In this document: one piece after another, positions 32,448 to 42,858 of the stretch | Layout of the letters: each line of letters begins with the position of its first letter | How positions within the stretch are numbered: the stretch's first letter is position 1 | DNA from: Anthoceros angustus | Taxonomy: Eukaryota > Streptophyta > Anthocerotopsida > Anthocerotales > Anthocerotaceae | Length of the DNA stretch: 64,000 bases | Assembly: GCA_010909165.1 (NCBI GenBank) | Contig: MU008161.1 | Span: 1,860,001 to 1,924,000, forward strand | Reading direction: 5' to 3' | The notes under the pieces: generated by a model | The model's input: only the letters and a program-made list of their open reading frames with translations | Database searches by the model: none | What the model was told of the DNA's origin: nothing | Made by a program: the position numbers and the translations under genes

Positions 32448-34905
32448 TCAGGTATGCAGTTTGGAGATGGACGAAGCGAGCTCAGCCTGGCCTCTCCGCA
32501 TCTGTGCTGGTAAGCAGACTGTGGGCAAGCCAGTTACTACAAACGGAGCTAATTCGTGGAGGGTGTACTTCCCAGTCTGGTGCATCTTGATCATGGCGGA
32601 CTGCAAGGCCGAGCACGCGTCCTCACCTTGGCTTAGTGCCTCGTAAAACAGGGGCATGAGATGCCCAGTGGCCCTATCATCTACACGCCATTGAGCCAGA
32701 ACAGAGCAGGGAACTCCCCTATTCATGAATGCCCGACCGAAGTTGAGGACATCGAGGACGTTTAGATTAAGGGTTACTCCTACAGCCGTGCTGCAGGCGC
32801 TGAGGACGACCATGTAAGCAAACCACGTCGGACCTGAGAACATGACATCATCGCAGTGCAAGCTACTCCCGACATCTGAGCTGCGTAATGGAAGTCCAGA
32901 AAGAAACTCCAAGCCTTCCACTGCCCTATCCGCCTCTCGCTGCAACATGTGGTGCTCAGAAAGCCCAGAAGGTAGGGCATCCATATCTGAGGAGACCGAA
33001 GCCTCAGGTTCTTCATAGCTCTCGTCATCTGAAGACGCAGCTTCGTCCCTCGTTACCTTAAGCTTGCCCTGTGCTGCTCGGCGTCTCCTTCTGGTTTCGG
33101 TAGCTTGGGCCAAACTGAGAGTCCCGTGATCGGCTTCCTTGCCACCAGAGCCGTGAGCTGCGATATGTATGAAGGCTTGGCTGCATTGGGTGCCACTTCC
33201 CACACCTGAGGGCTTCTTCACCCACTCCCACAGCCTTTCTACCGTGGCATCACTACCCAACAGCTTCACAATCTCATGCTCAGGTTGACAAAAATCAAAT
33301 AGATCGCATATGGCCTCCACCTCCTTCCGACTTCCCGGCAACGGACGATCTCGATAAGGCAAGTATTGAGGATCTCCCAAGGCCACTGCAGCCCCTGCAC
33401 CCGCAAGCAATGTCCTCTCCTGGAGTGACTCGTACCAGAACTGACACAAGTCGAGCATTAGGAAAGACGGTGTGACGGCCAGTTTCACCTCTTGGAAAAG
33501 ATAGCAGCCAGAGACCCTGTTCCTAAGGATGCTGAAAGGCACGTCCTGGACACGACCAACCGCGGAGATAACCAACTTGCGATGCGGGGTCCAATTCTGG
33601 TCCCGGATGAAGTTGTGGAAGAGCGGCCTGATGAGCAGGTCGTACAACGTCTCCAGAGCAATCTGACAGCCATCATTCTCAAGCTTCCTCTCAAGACCAG
33701 CATCATAAATTTCCTGGACATTTTCTAGTATACTGTCCGAGTGAATCCAATCCAACCTGTGGCACGAGGCCACACCTTCATCCTGCACCACAATGCACAC
33801 GTACGGCACCCCTGCAGACGCTGACAACGCCGAGTCTAGACATGCGAACAGCACAAACACTGTACCAGGACCGCAGGCCCGGTGGGCTCGTTTGATTCCT
33901 TCCCAGTCGATGTGGGGCAGTTTGTAATTCCTAGCACCCTCGAGAGAGAGCAAAGCTTGGCGAGCAATCTCACCATCTGCCGCTCCTACGTTTCGCCCCA
34001 AAAGCTTAGAGACGGTGTCCGCCAGGAGATGGACGTGAAATAGACAGAAGTAGGGAGCCACGAATCGGCAAAGACTTGCACCTTCTTACCATCTCCCAAG
34101 TCCTTCACTTGGTAGCGGCGCGCTGTAGCACTGCAAAGTGACAATGCGTCACAAGAATCCTTGTAGGATTCCCAGAATGTGTCCAGTACAGCAGCTGGGT
34201 GTCGGTGCAGGCACAGGAAAGGGCATGAACGTAGCAGGTCCCGAGAATCCACAAACAGCCCACGCATTCCGAAAGAACGAATGGGCAAGAGCTGTAGCTT
34301 GCAAGGACTCCCCGTGCGCAACAATAAATGCCTGAAGCCTCTACCCTGCCCTGGTGAACCACTTCTACCACATCCGAATTGATTGTTCTATGACAAATTT
34401 CGAAAATCTCCCCTCTAACCACGGTTGGCGAATTGTGCTGTCAACAGAATCGGCACCGAACTTGGCAAGACATGTGTCAAATACCTCCAGTCCCTCCTCG
34501 ACCTGTCCCCAATGGGTGATCAATTGCTCTCCTCGCAGCCGAAGCCAGTAACATGCATACCGGGCTTGGAAATAGCTCTGCACGCCGTCTAACTGGTCCA
34601 TGACCTCTTGCCCAACCTCAGGTACTAATCCAATGAGTTGACAACCTGTGCGGTGACTGTGCCGGGCCAAGAATTCCAGCAGCTGCAACTTCAGAAATTC
34701 AATACTGGGGTGCGGCACTGGGAACTCGAATCTGGGTTGAAGATCTATCTGTTGAATGTGTTTAAGTGCGTTGTCAGAAGCCTGATAACTCAGCTCAATC
34801 CGACCGAACTGTCTCAAGGACGACGCCTGAAGCAGGAGGACCCAGGCTCTGACAAGAGGCCAGTGCTCGTGGTTGCGCGGGACAGCTCTTTCAGCACGCT
34901 CAATC
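32448..34905 (-). pseudogene. CHAT gene unit C: partial exon 1 plus complete CHAT exon
   Basis: CHAT is a caspase-like clan CD cysteine protease fold. Exon 2 (33976-32448) is open for 509 codons and holds the whole domain: AFIHIAAHGSGG (catalytic His, about 33160) and MVVLSACSTAVG (catalytic Cys, about 32790), then FMNRGVPCSVLAQWRVDDRA. An acidic low-complexity insert (SSDDESYEEPEASVSSD) lies between them. A 113-bp-type intron precedes it (acceptor GCGGCAG at 33977). The exon 1 part (34905 to about 34090) is 5'-truncated and carries short deletions shared with unit B that break the TPR-like frame. Without a promoter-proximal start it is probably not translated as is. Confidence 0.8.
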
Positions 34906-36267
34906 CAACCTGTGGCACGAGGCCACACCTTCATCCTGCACCACAATGCACACGTCCGGCACCCCTGCAGACGCTGACAACCTCGAGTCCAGACATGCGA
35001 ACAGCACAAACACTGCACCAGGACCGCAGGCCCGGTGGGCTCGTTTGATTCCTTCCCAGTCGATGTGGGGCAGTTTGTAATTCCTAGCACCCTCGAGAGA
35101 GAGCAAAGCTTGGCGAGCAATATCACCATCTGCCGCTCCTACGTTTCGCCCCAAAAGCTTAGAGACGGTGTCCGCCAGGAGATGGACGTGAAATAGACAG
35201 AAGTAGGGAGCCACGAATCGGCAAAGACTTGCACCTTCTTACCATCTCCCAAGTCCTTCACTTGGTAGCGGCGCGCTGTAGCACTGCAAAGTGACAATGC
35301 GTCACAAGAATCCTTGTAGGATTCCCAGAATGTGTCCAGTACAGCAGCTGGGTGTCGGTGCAGGCACAGGAAAGGGCATGAACGTAGCAGGTCCCGAGAA
35401 TCCACAAACAGCCCACGCATTCCGAAAGAACGAATGGGCAAGAGCTGTAGCTTGCAAGGACTCCCCGTGCGCAACAATAAATGCCTGAAGCCTCTACCCT
35501 GCCCTGGTGAACCACTTCTACCACATCCGAATTGATTGTTCTATGACAAATTTTCGAAAATCTCCCCTCTAACCACGGTTGGCGAATTGTGCTGTCAACA
35601 GAATCGGCACCGAACTTGGCAAGACATGTGTCAAATACCTCCAGTCCCTCCTCGACCTGTCCCCAATGGGTGATCAATTGCTCTCCTCGCAGCCGAAGCC
35701 AGTAACATGCATACCGGGCTTGGAAATAGCTCTGCACGCCGTCTAACTGGTCCATGACCTCTTGCCCAACCTCAGGTACTAATCCAATGAGTTGACAACC
35801 TGTGCGGTGACTGTGCCGGGCCAAGAATTCCAGCAGCTGCAACTTCAGAAATTCAATACTGGGGTGCGGCACTGGGAACTCGAATCTGGGTTGAAGATCT
35901 ATCTGTTGAATGTGTTTAAGTGCGTTGTCAGAAGCCTGATAACTCAGCTCAATCCGACCGAACTGTCTCAAGGACGACGCCTGAAGCAGGAGGACCCAGG
36001 CTCTGACAAGAGGCCAGTGCTCGTGGTTGCGCGGGACAGCTCTTTCAGCACGCTCAATCCAATTCAGACACCTGTTTCCTATCTGGCTCAAGTTAGCGTA
36101 CCCGGCACTAAGCCTTCCTGGCTTCCTACGACCGGGGTCCCACATCTCGGAGATGGCAACACACAGAAAACAAGCTTCAAACCCTTCCAGTAGTCTGGCG
36201 CTACATAATTTTCGAGAGCCTCCCTTTCTTGGCCGCAGGAGAACAGTGCTACTCGTCGGAGACCGTC
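34906..36267 (-). pseudogene. CHAT gene unit B: tandem partial duplicate
   Basis: Runs from DGLRRVALFSCGQEREALE through exon 1, the intron, and exon 2 as far as ASAGVPDVCIVVQDEGVASC and HRLD, where it fuses to unit C inside a TTGGATTG-like overlap. Relative to unit A it has short indels: one C lost in a C-run near 35572, CT lost near 35493, GC lost near 35346, and an extra T near 35551. These cut the frame. It has neither the gene start nor the catalytic CHAT part. Confidence 0.85.
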
Positions 36268-38176
36268 GAGTCCAGACATGCGAACAGCACAAACACTGCA
36301 CCAGGACCGCAGGCCCGGTGGGCTCGTTCGATTCCTTCCCAGTCGATGTGGGGCAGTTTGTAATTCCTAGCACCCTCGAGAGAGAGCAAAGCTTGGCGAG
36401 CAATATCACCATCTGCCGCTCCTACGTTTCGCCCCAAAAGCTTAGAGACGGTGTCCGCCAGGAGATGGACGTGAAATAGACAGAAGTAGGGAGCCACGAA
36501 TCGGCAAAGACTTGCACCTTCTTACCATCTCCCAAGTTCTTCACTTGGTAGTGGCGCTCTGTAGCACTGCAAAGTGACAATGCGGCACAAGTATCCCTGT
36601 AGGATTCCCAGAATGTGTCCAGTACAGCAGCGCTGGGTGTCGGTGCAGGCACAGGAAAGGGCATGAACGTAGCAGGTCCCGAGAATCCACAAACAGCCCA
36701 CGCATTCCGAAAGAACGAATGGGCAAGAGCTGTAGCTTGCAAGGACTCCCCGTGCGCAACAATAAATGCCTGAAGCCTCTCTACCCTGCCCTGGTGAACC
36801 ACTTCTACCACATCCGAATTGATTGTTCTATGACAAATTTCGAAAATCTCCCCCTCTAACCACGGTTGGCGAATTGTGCTGTCAACAGAATCGGCACCGA
36901 ACTTGGCAAGACATGTGTCAAATACCTCCAGTCCCTCCTCGACCTGTCCCCAATGGGTGATCAATTGCTCTCCTCGCAGCCGAAGCCAGTAACATGCATA
37001 CCGGGCTTGGAAATAGCTCTGCACGCCGTCTAACTGGTCCATGACCTCTTGCCCAACCTCAGGTACTAATCCAATGAGTTGACAACCTGTGCGGTGACTG
37101 TGCCGGGCCAAGAATTCCAGCAGCTGCAACTTCAGAAATTCAATACTGGGGTGCGGCACTGGGAACTCGAATCTGGGTTGAAGATCTATCTGTTGAATGT
37201 GTTTAAGTGCGTTGTCAGAAGCCTGATAACTCAGCTCAATCCGACCGAACTGTCTCAAGGACGACGCCTGAAGCAGGAGGACCCAGGCTCTGACAAGAGG
37301 CCAGTGCTCGTGGTTGCGCGGGACAGCTCTTTCAGCACGCTCAATCCAATTCAGACACCTGTTTCCTATCTGGCTCAAGTTAGCGTACCCGGCACTAAGC
37401 CTTCCTGGCTTCCTACGACCGGGGTCCCACATCTCGGAGATGGCAACACACAGAAAACAAGCTTCAAACCCTTTCCAGTAGTCTGGCGCTACATAATTTT
37501 CGAGAGCCTCCCTTTCTTGGCCGCAGGAGAACAGTGCTACTCGTCGGAGACCGTCGAGTGCCCCCTTCGTCCGGTGCAATGCTCTAGGGCAGGACAAGTG
37601 CAGGGTTTCCCACCTGGAGCTGATAGCGTGCATCTCCTCTGGGCTACAATCCCCAAGCATGGCATCCTCCAGAAGCAAGGTTTCAACCCAAGTGAAGGCC
37701 CAAATGAGTATCAACAGAGTGCAATCCTGCGCCTCTGTGAATGACTCCGAACTTTGAAGCTCATTGGCGGTGACCACGGCCTCCATCACTCGTTGTATAA
37801 GCTCACGCATCTCCTGGCACACATCCACCATGGGCTCCTCCTCGTCTCCACAGGCGATGAGCTCGTCAGCTAGCTCATTGAGACGCTGCATCGCCCACCC
37901 ATCAAGTGCCGCTGACACTGCTTCCAACCCAAGCTTGAGCAACGCTGCCGGGGGCCGCACAATCCACCTGTCCCGACTCAGTTCGCCAAACTTGTCCCAA
38001 CCATTCGAGAAATTCCTCCAAAGATTGGAGGCTGCATGGTAGTCCTGTTCGCGGAAAGAGACAGCGACGGATCGACGGAAGCGTTCGGCATTTCCTGCCG
38101 CGTCCGCCGATGCAGCTTCTCCGCCGGATGAAGAAGCAGGTGATTCCACATCGGCAGACATCCCGGTGGCGGCCAT
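36250..38176 (-). pseudogene. CHAT gene unit A: intact 5' half (helical/TPR-like) truncated before the CHAT domain
   Basis: Starts at ATG 38176 (MAATGMSADVESPASSSGGE). Exon 1 is open to 36526 (550 codons), rich in amphipathic helices with TPR-like spacing, such as ALFSCGQEREALENYVAPDY and CYWLRLRGEQLITHWGQVEE. An apparent frame change at the end is explained by a 113-bp intron (GTAAGA donor at 36525, GCGGCAG acceptor at 36413). Exon 2 then reads IARQALLSLEGARNYKLPHI up to FVLFACLDS, where the duplication junction adds TVSDE and a stop. Joined in principle to unit C's exon 2, the frame is conserved, so an ancestral gene of about 1,060 residues existed. Unit A may still be transcribed, giving a protein without protease domain. 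Confidence 0.8.
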
Positions 38177-38650
38177 CCTGCAGTGCAATTCAGGTCTGCC
38201 TTGCGCTATCGCTGCGGGATATGTAGAGCTCTGTCATAGCTCCGTGATCGAAGAAGAGAAAGATTTCCATAGTGAGATGGTGTTCCAAGTCAGACACGCG
38301 TTCCCGGCTGACCCAGTCCCGGCCCGAGCGCGGACAAGGGATGAGGCAAGGTTTCACCTTGTGAAGCAAAGACATAAGGCGCTTTCCACCTTTGTGAGAG
38401 CTTGAATATCTTGGCATCAAGCACCGTAGCGTCGGGGAGTACGGAAAAACATATTTAATACAAGAAGTGGCTTTAGTTTAGAGGTAGGAATTCCGAAGTG
38501 GAGCTGTGAAGACTTGAGGTCGGGTTCAACTAGGTGGTCATGACCGCCTTGTCAGGGATTGGAGAGCTGAATTTTATGGGTGTGCGAGCTTGAATTGTAG
38601 CAAAAGTTAAGATACCTTGTTTTGGTGTTAGACTCTTCTCTATCCCTACA
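38177..38650. other. Upstream flank of the CHAT gene and left edge of Harbinger-2
   Basis: No coding region recognised. It should hold the CHAT gene promoter, reading leftward. No clear TATA box or other named element was identified. The Harbinger ORF1 frame becomes recognisable at about 38660. Confidence 0.45.
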
Positions 38651-38659
38651 TGAATTGAT

Positions 38660-39100
38660 ATTCGGAGCAAGGTGGCTGCAACAATAGCTGCAACTTGCCA
38701 TGATTTTGACAAGAATTCAGAAGCATGTAGGCAGAAGTGGAAATTGATTTATAAGAACTACAAGGTGGACAAGGCTCACAATGCCATATCAGGCAACGAC
38801 AGGTTTGAAAAATGTGCATGGTTTGACATTGTTGACCTCTACATGCATAACCGTGCTCACGTTGTGTGTGAGGCTCATGCCTCCTCACACAAGAGGTCGA
38901 GTGTGGACAATTCTTCGATGAGCGGAGTCAGCAATGAAGACATGGCAATAAAGAGGAGGATTGGTCAAGATAATGCATCTGATGCTATCAATCTCTTGAG
39001 TTCCATGTCCCAGAAATTGGAAGCCCTAGAGAAAAAGAAAGTGGCATTGTTAGAGAGTTTAGTGGCCACTCTGTCCACAGGATTGAAAAATCAGCCTTAG
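38660..39100 (+). CDS. PIF/Harbinger ORF1, Myb/SANT-like protein (5' end uncertain)
   Basis: Encodes a SANT-like third helix region, EACRQKWKLIYKNYKVDKAH, then ISGNDRFEKCAWFDIVDLY, a typical PIF/Harbinger accessory DNA-binding protein. A polar linker and a C-terminal coiled coil (SSMSQKLEALEKKKVALLES) follow, ending at TAG 39098. In this family ORF1 binds the element ends and brings the transposase to the nucleus. The first helices are missing or lie in an upstream exon I could not define; the frame is open upstream of 38672 without a convincing ATG. It converges with the transposase on the other strand. Confidence 0.75.
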   Translation: MRSKVAATIAATCHDFDKNSEACRQKWKLIYKNYKVDKAHNAISGNDRFEKCAWFDIVDLYMHNRAHVVCEAHASSHKRSSVDNSSMSGVSNEDMAIKRRIGQDNASDAINLLSSMSQKLEALEKKKVALLESLVATLSTGLKNQP

Positions 39101-39182
39101 TTTTACTTCTGCCTTACAGGATTGAAAAATCAGCCTATATAGAATAGGTTCTCTTGAGGTACACAAGCGGACTAAATGCTGA

Positions 39183-39787
39183 TCACAATTCTTCATCACA
39201 AGACTCTAAATCTGTATCTTCCAAAAAAACTAGCCTGATATTCTTTTGGGTTCTGGTTTCATACAGAGCTCTAGCTATGTTCCGGATTCGCTGCACTCCT
39301 ACTTCATATCCACGCATCTCAACTTCGTCTTCCTGTTCCTCTCCGTGTGCAGATTGAACCCTGTAGACATTCCCCCTACTATGATGCACCTCATTCAATT
39401 CATATAGAGTTTCTCGAGTTGCTCTTGTGGCCTCCTCCTCATCATCCATATCATGAACACATGAATATGCTGCCTCTTCTAGCCAAGCTTGATCGAATGC
39501 GTACTTATGGATGATGCACATGTTGTGTAGAATTAAACATGCCTAAACGACAATAGGGATGTTCTGCAACTCCCTGTCCAATCTTTTTAGTAGACACCTT
39601 CACCTCGCTTTCAAGATTCCAAATGCTCTTTCTACAACCATCCTGGTGGAACTTTGAACAAAGTTCCAATGTTCCTGCTTTGGTGTCAGTCCGTCCTTAG
39701 ACCCTCTTTAAGGAGTCAAAATGTACAGCCTGGGCCAGTAGCCTACGTCTCCGACTAGACAATAATGTGCCGGCTTGCAACAGCGTC
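39183..39787 (-). pseudogene. Harbinger-2 transposase, 3' portion
   Basis: The minus strand reads CKPAHYCLVGDVGYWPRLYI (the GD.GY block) and, after frameshifts, AACLILHNMCIIHK-like sequence, then a long acidic tail (VHDMDDEEEATRATRETLYE) ending at 39183. The middle part with the last catalytic Glu (around 39.55-39.7 kb) is in broken frames. This is the downstream half of the gene starting at 42858, cut off by the element at 39788-41932. Confidence 0.82.
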
Positions 39788-40115
39788 TCTCAGCATAGGG
39801 GTTATTCTCCATTAAAGGGGTTTGGGTCCCTAAAGACCAAAAAATGACCCCCGAAAACGGACCAAAATGCATCATCTTTAGCAAAACCACTCTTTAGACA
39901 TGTCTTGAAAGACATTGACCATGTTATTTTCTCGTGAATACTTACGCTACAGGTTGAAGCCGAAGAAGGTTCATGGATTTCACCTTCACAAGGAAGGGAT
40001 TTCAAGGATTTTTAACGGTGCTAGGAATCCTAAACACCTCTTTCGCAGCGATAGTACTTCCTAGCGGGGTGAGCAGTAGGCAAAACCAAACAAAATTAGT
40101 CCAGCAAGCCAAGCT

Positions 40116-40456
40116 GCGGACGTCCGCGAACCAACACGAAAAGTAGCAATTGCAAGCCGAAAAGAGAATCACACGGACGTCCGCGCAATTGTGAGAGAAC
40201 ATTAACCGATAGCTTGATCATGGCCATCTCGAGAGGACCAAACTACGACTCTAAAAGTAGCGCTGACGTCTGCACGTGAGTACACAACCGGATCTCCATT
40301 GTTAGAGTGAAAACATAGAAGGAATTGGAACAATCGCGGACGTTCGGCACATTGGCGCGAGTCTGCTAAAGCTGCGGACGTCCGGCGCATTTCTGAGACC
40401 CCAATCTTGTGGGCGTCCGAGATGGAAATGGTGGAGTGGATGCGGACGTCGGCGCA
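40116..40456. repeat. Dispersed GCGGACGTCCGC-type palindromes, seven copies
   Basis: Perfect or near-perfect copies at about 40116, 40173, 40262, 40336, 40374, 40411 and 40442, each built on (G)CGGACGTCCG(GC) with a central GACGTC palindrome, often followed by GCGC or GGCGCA. Spacing is irregular, 30-90 bp. They resemble subterminal binding-site arrays of DNA transposons. Confidence 0.75.
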
Positions 40457-40508
40457 CATCTATATTTATTGTTTGTCTTTAATATCGCTCGGGATAGGTG
40501 CATAGACT

Positions 40509-40710
40509 AAGAACTCCAAGGTTAAGCACCCGGTCGGATCGATTACCAGGATGGGGTGCTTGACTTTGGTGCTTTTAGAACTTCCGGTTATGCACTCTTG
40601 GGTCAGATTAGTACTAGGATGGCTTGCTTGTTTTTGGCGCTTTGAAAACTTTGTAACAACTCCACTCTTAAGCAACCTAGAGGCGTATCAATACTAGGAT
40701 GGAGTGTTGA
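40509..40710 (+). repeat. Three tandem 5S rRNA-like units (3'-half, internal-promoter region)
   Basis: Unit 1 (40509-40560) has GAACTCCAAGGTTAAGCACC and CCAGGATGGGGTG. Unit 2 (40576-40628) has AGAACTTCCGGTTATGCACT and TTAGTACTAGGATGGCTTG. Unit 3 (40656-40710) has AACTCCACTCTTAAGCAACC and AATACTAGGATGGAGTG. These align with the 5S rRNA stretch AGAACTCCGAAGTTAAGC ... GTAGTACTAGGATGGGTG, which holds the pol III A box and C box. Each is followed by TTTTTGGYGCTTT. The 5' half of 5S rRNA is missing, so none is a functional 5S gene. Confidence 0.75.
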
Positions 40711-41932
40711 TTTTTAGTGGTTTGAAAAAATTTGTAAATCATCCCGGTATCTAGGCGTAAAGTCATGAATATTATTTTTGAAAATCATTTGTTGGTTGAT
40801 GTTATATTCCCACATTCGCTTTGTATACAACATGTAAAACCTTTTGGCCTTACTCTATGTGCCCCTTCCGATGACTTGCGGTGGATCTCTTTGATTGGTG
40901 CGCCAAATGTCCGCTCATTCGAGTTTGATGCATGCGTATAGATGCATAGGCCTTGGTTTCTAGATGAGCTACATTTTCCAAAATTCGACATGTATGATGG
41001 TGGTTTCTAATGGCCAACCTTTTGAAGGCGACAATGTTTCACAATGTTTTGTAGAGAAGCAAGAAAATAAATAGAATAGATGATTTTTCCTTGAGTAATG
41101 AAAGCACATCGGATGCGATCGAACACAAGCATAAGAGAGCATCACGCCTGCGAGCCCTAGTGAGAGCCAGTGAGTATCGAAGAAAGAGGGTTGTCGGTGG
41201 GGTTTTGACCAAATGGCTGAGTATTTCAGTGAGGCTCTGAAGGAGGACCTGTCTATACCCACTGTGACGCCCACTACAGCTGTGGCGCAGCTAGGTGTTC
41301 AGAGACGAACTATAGCCAAGCTTCGCCAGAGATTTTGAATTTAAGATCGACTTGCTCCATGTGCCACCCATGGATAGATTAAGGTTGAAAGCGGTACGGA
41401 CTTGACAAGAAGAAATGTAAGCTATGAAGAGTTTGATCAAGAGCGGTTGAGGAGGCCTCACCATCCTTTACCTTGTCCAATTCTGCAGGCCTTTCTGCGA
41501 GATCTAAGTGCGGCTTATCTCGACACGGAGGGGCAGGTCGGTATGCACCGTGCAGGATTGCTCGAATCACGGGGTTTGAAAAGAGAATTGATGTGAGTGT
41601 TGGTGCGGTGGCAAGTGTGCACAAGCAACTTGAACGAAAGTGCTTGCCTACACAAGTATTGACGCAACCCTCTCCAAACCCGGTGTATTGCACCTCTTTG
41701 GAGTATAAGTCGCGGACGTTGTGCACTCCGACTCTTTGGAGCATAAGTCGCGATCATCCGGCCACTTGGTTCAAAGGTGTGTCCGTCATTTGTGCGGACG
41801 GTGGGCACATTAGGTCTTCCTTGGGCTCGGATGCATGGGCATGGGTTCGCAAATCAAAGCGTGAAATGAGACATGTGCATTTCTGGATGGTTGGGGCCAA
41901 ATGGGGTTCGGAGACAAACCCCTATGCTGAGA

Positions 41933-42858
41933 AACACTGTTTTGCCTGCATCACATTTTTGTCCAAGCACACATCTGGTGAACAGGTTCCAATCATTAAG
42001 ACTGCCTGCCCATCCATAGTCGTAATCCCACACAAGACAATTTGCAGTCACGGTTAATTGAAGAAGTTGAGAGTAGAACCCTTTTCTATTATAGTAATCC
42101 CCCTTGTTTCTCCGAGGAGCAATACTGGGGATGTGACTCCCATCGACGACTCCAACCACATACGGGATACCTTGCAATTCAAGGAACTTTGCTGCATATG
42201 CAACCATTTTGCTCTTTCCAGGCCACATGATGTGGGTATCGTGCAATTTGGAAACCAGGGCTCTGCAGAATTCCAAAGTAGCATTACAAACTGCAGTTGT
42301 GTTGTATCCATAGCAGTTGCTAAGAGTTTGAAGAGTGTCTCCAGTGGCCAGCCTCCTAAGGGCCATCGCAACTCTTGCATCCACAGGAATGGCTTTCCGG
42401 AATGTGGTGTCTTGCCTGAACACCAAAGGGCCAATTTCAGCGCACAGATACTGGAAGGTGGCTTTGCTTACTTGACAACGCTCCCTGAACATCTCGTCTG
42501 TGTAAGACCCAAGAAGTGATTGATGTGCAAACCCTTGGTTTTGTTTCACACACCATGTTGATCGTCGTTTCTTTTTTCTCCCACTAGACTTCAACACTTC
42601 GTGAGGCAAAGCCACTGCTACAGCAGTTATGAATGTGCAGAGAGTCAAAGAGCAAATTTCAAGAGCACACAATACACCCAAAGCAAGTAAAATTTTCTCC
42701 CGACGGCTGTCATTTGACATTGCTAGATTTATGTCCTCATAGCTGTCCCTGGCTATCATTGGAGGTACCTGCAGCATTGCTGGATTTGTGTCCTCACGGT
42801 TATCCAAGGCCATCACTTCAGGTACTTGTGAAGCCATCTCACTCTCATGCCCCTCCAT
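41933..42858 (-). pseudogene. Harbinger-2 transposase, 5' portion (HARBI1-like)
   Basis: Starts at ATG 42858 (MEGHESEMASQVPEVM). It has a hydrophobic stretch near residues 55-75, then the transposase N-terminal region (FQYLCAEIGPLVFRQDTTFR, AIPVDARVAMALRRLATGDT) and the first catalytic block PYVVGVVDGSHIPSI. It ends in WAGSLNDWNLFTRCVLGQKC just before the inserted element. About 305 codons are open, which is well preserved. The second half is at 39787-39183, one frame off even if the insertion is ignored. DDE transposase of the PIF/Harbinger superfamily; it cuts and pastes the element with ORF1. Confidence 0.88.

Larger units (their letters stand above)
39788..41932. mobile_element. 2.1-kb element with 16-bp terminal inverted repeats, nested in the Harbinger-2 transposase
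   Basis: TCTCAGCATAGGGGTT (39788-39803) and its exact reverse complement AACCCCTATGCTGAGA (41917-41932) bound a segment that splits the transposase coding region. Weaker inverted similarity continues inward (CTCC...TTTGG..CCC). Flanking octamers, ACAGCGTC/GTGTTTGC as read on the plus strand, give only an imperfect candidate target duplication. No transposase is visible inside, so it is nonautonomous. It contains palindromic GCGGACGTCCGC motifs and three 5S rRNA-like units. The superfamily is unassigned. Confidence 0.72.

Noticed and set aside
36422-36560. Frameshift mutation at the end of the CHAT helical exon
   Set aside because: All three units share it and a phase-correct GT-AG intron removes it.
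40501-40710. A functional 5S rRNA gene
   Set aside because: The 5' half including the start of 5S is missing and the units are diverged from each other; only the internal promoter-like part is recognisable.
41473-42057. A 194-codon plus-strand frame running over the element edge at 41932
   Set aside because: It spans a terminal inverted repeat and then antisense transposase sequence, so it is a chance junction frame.
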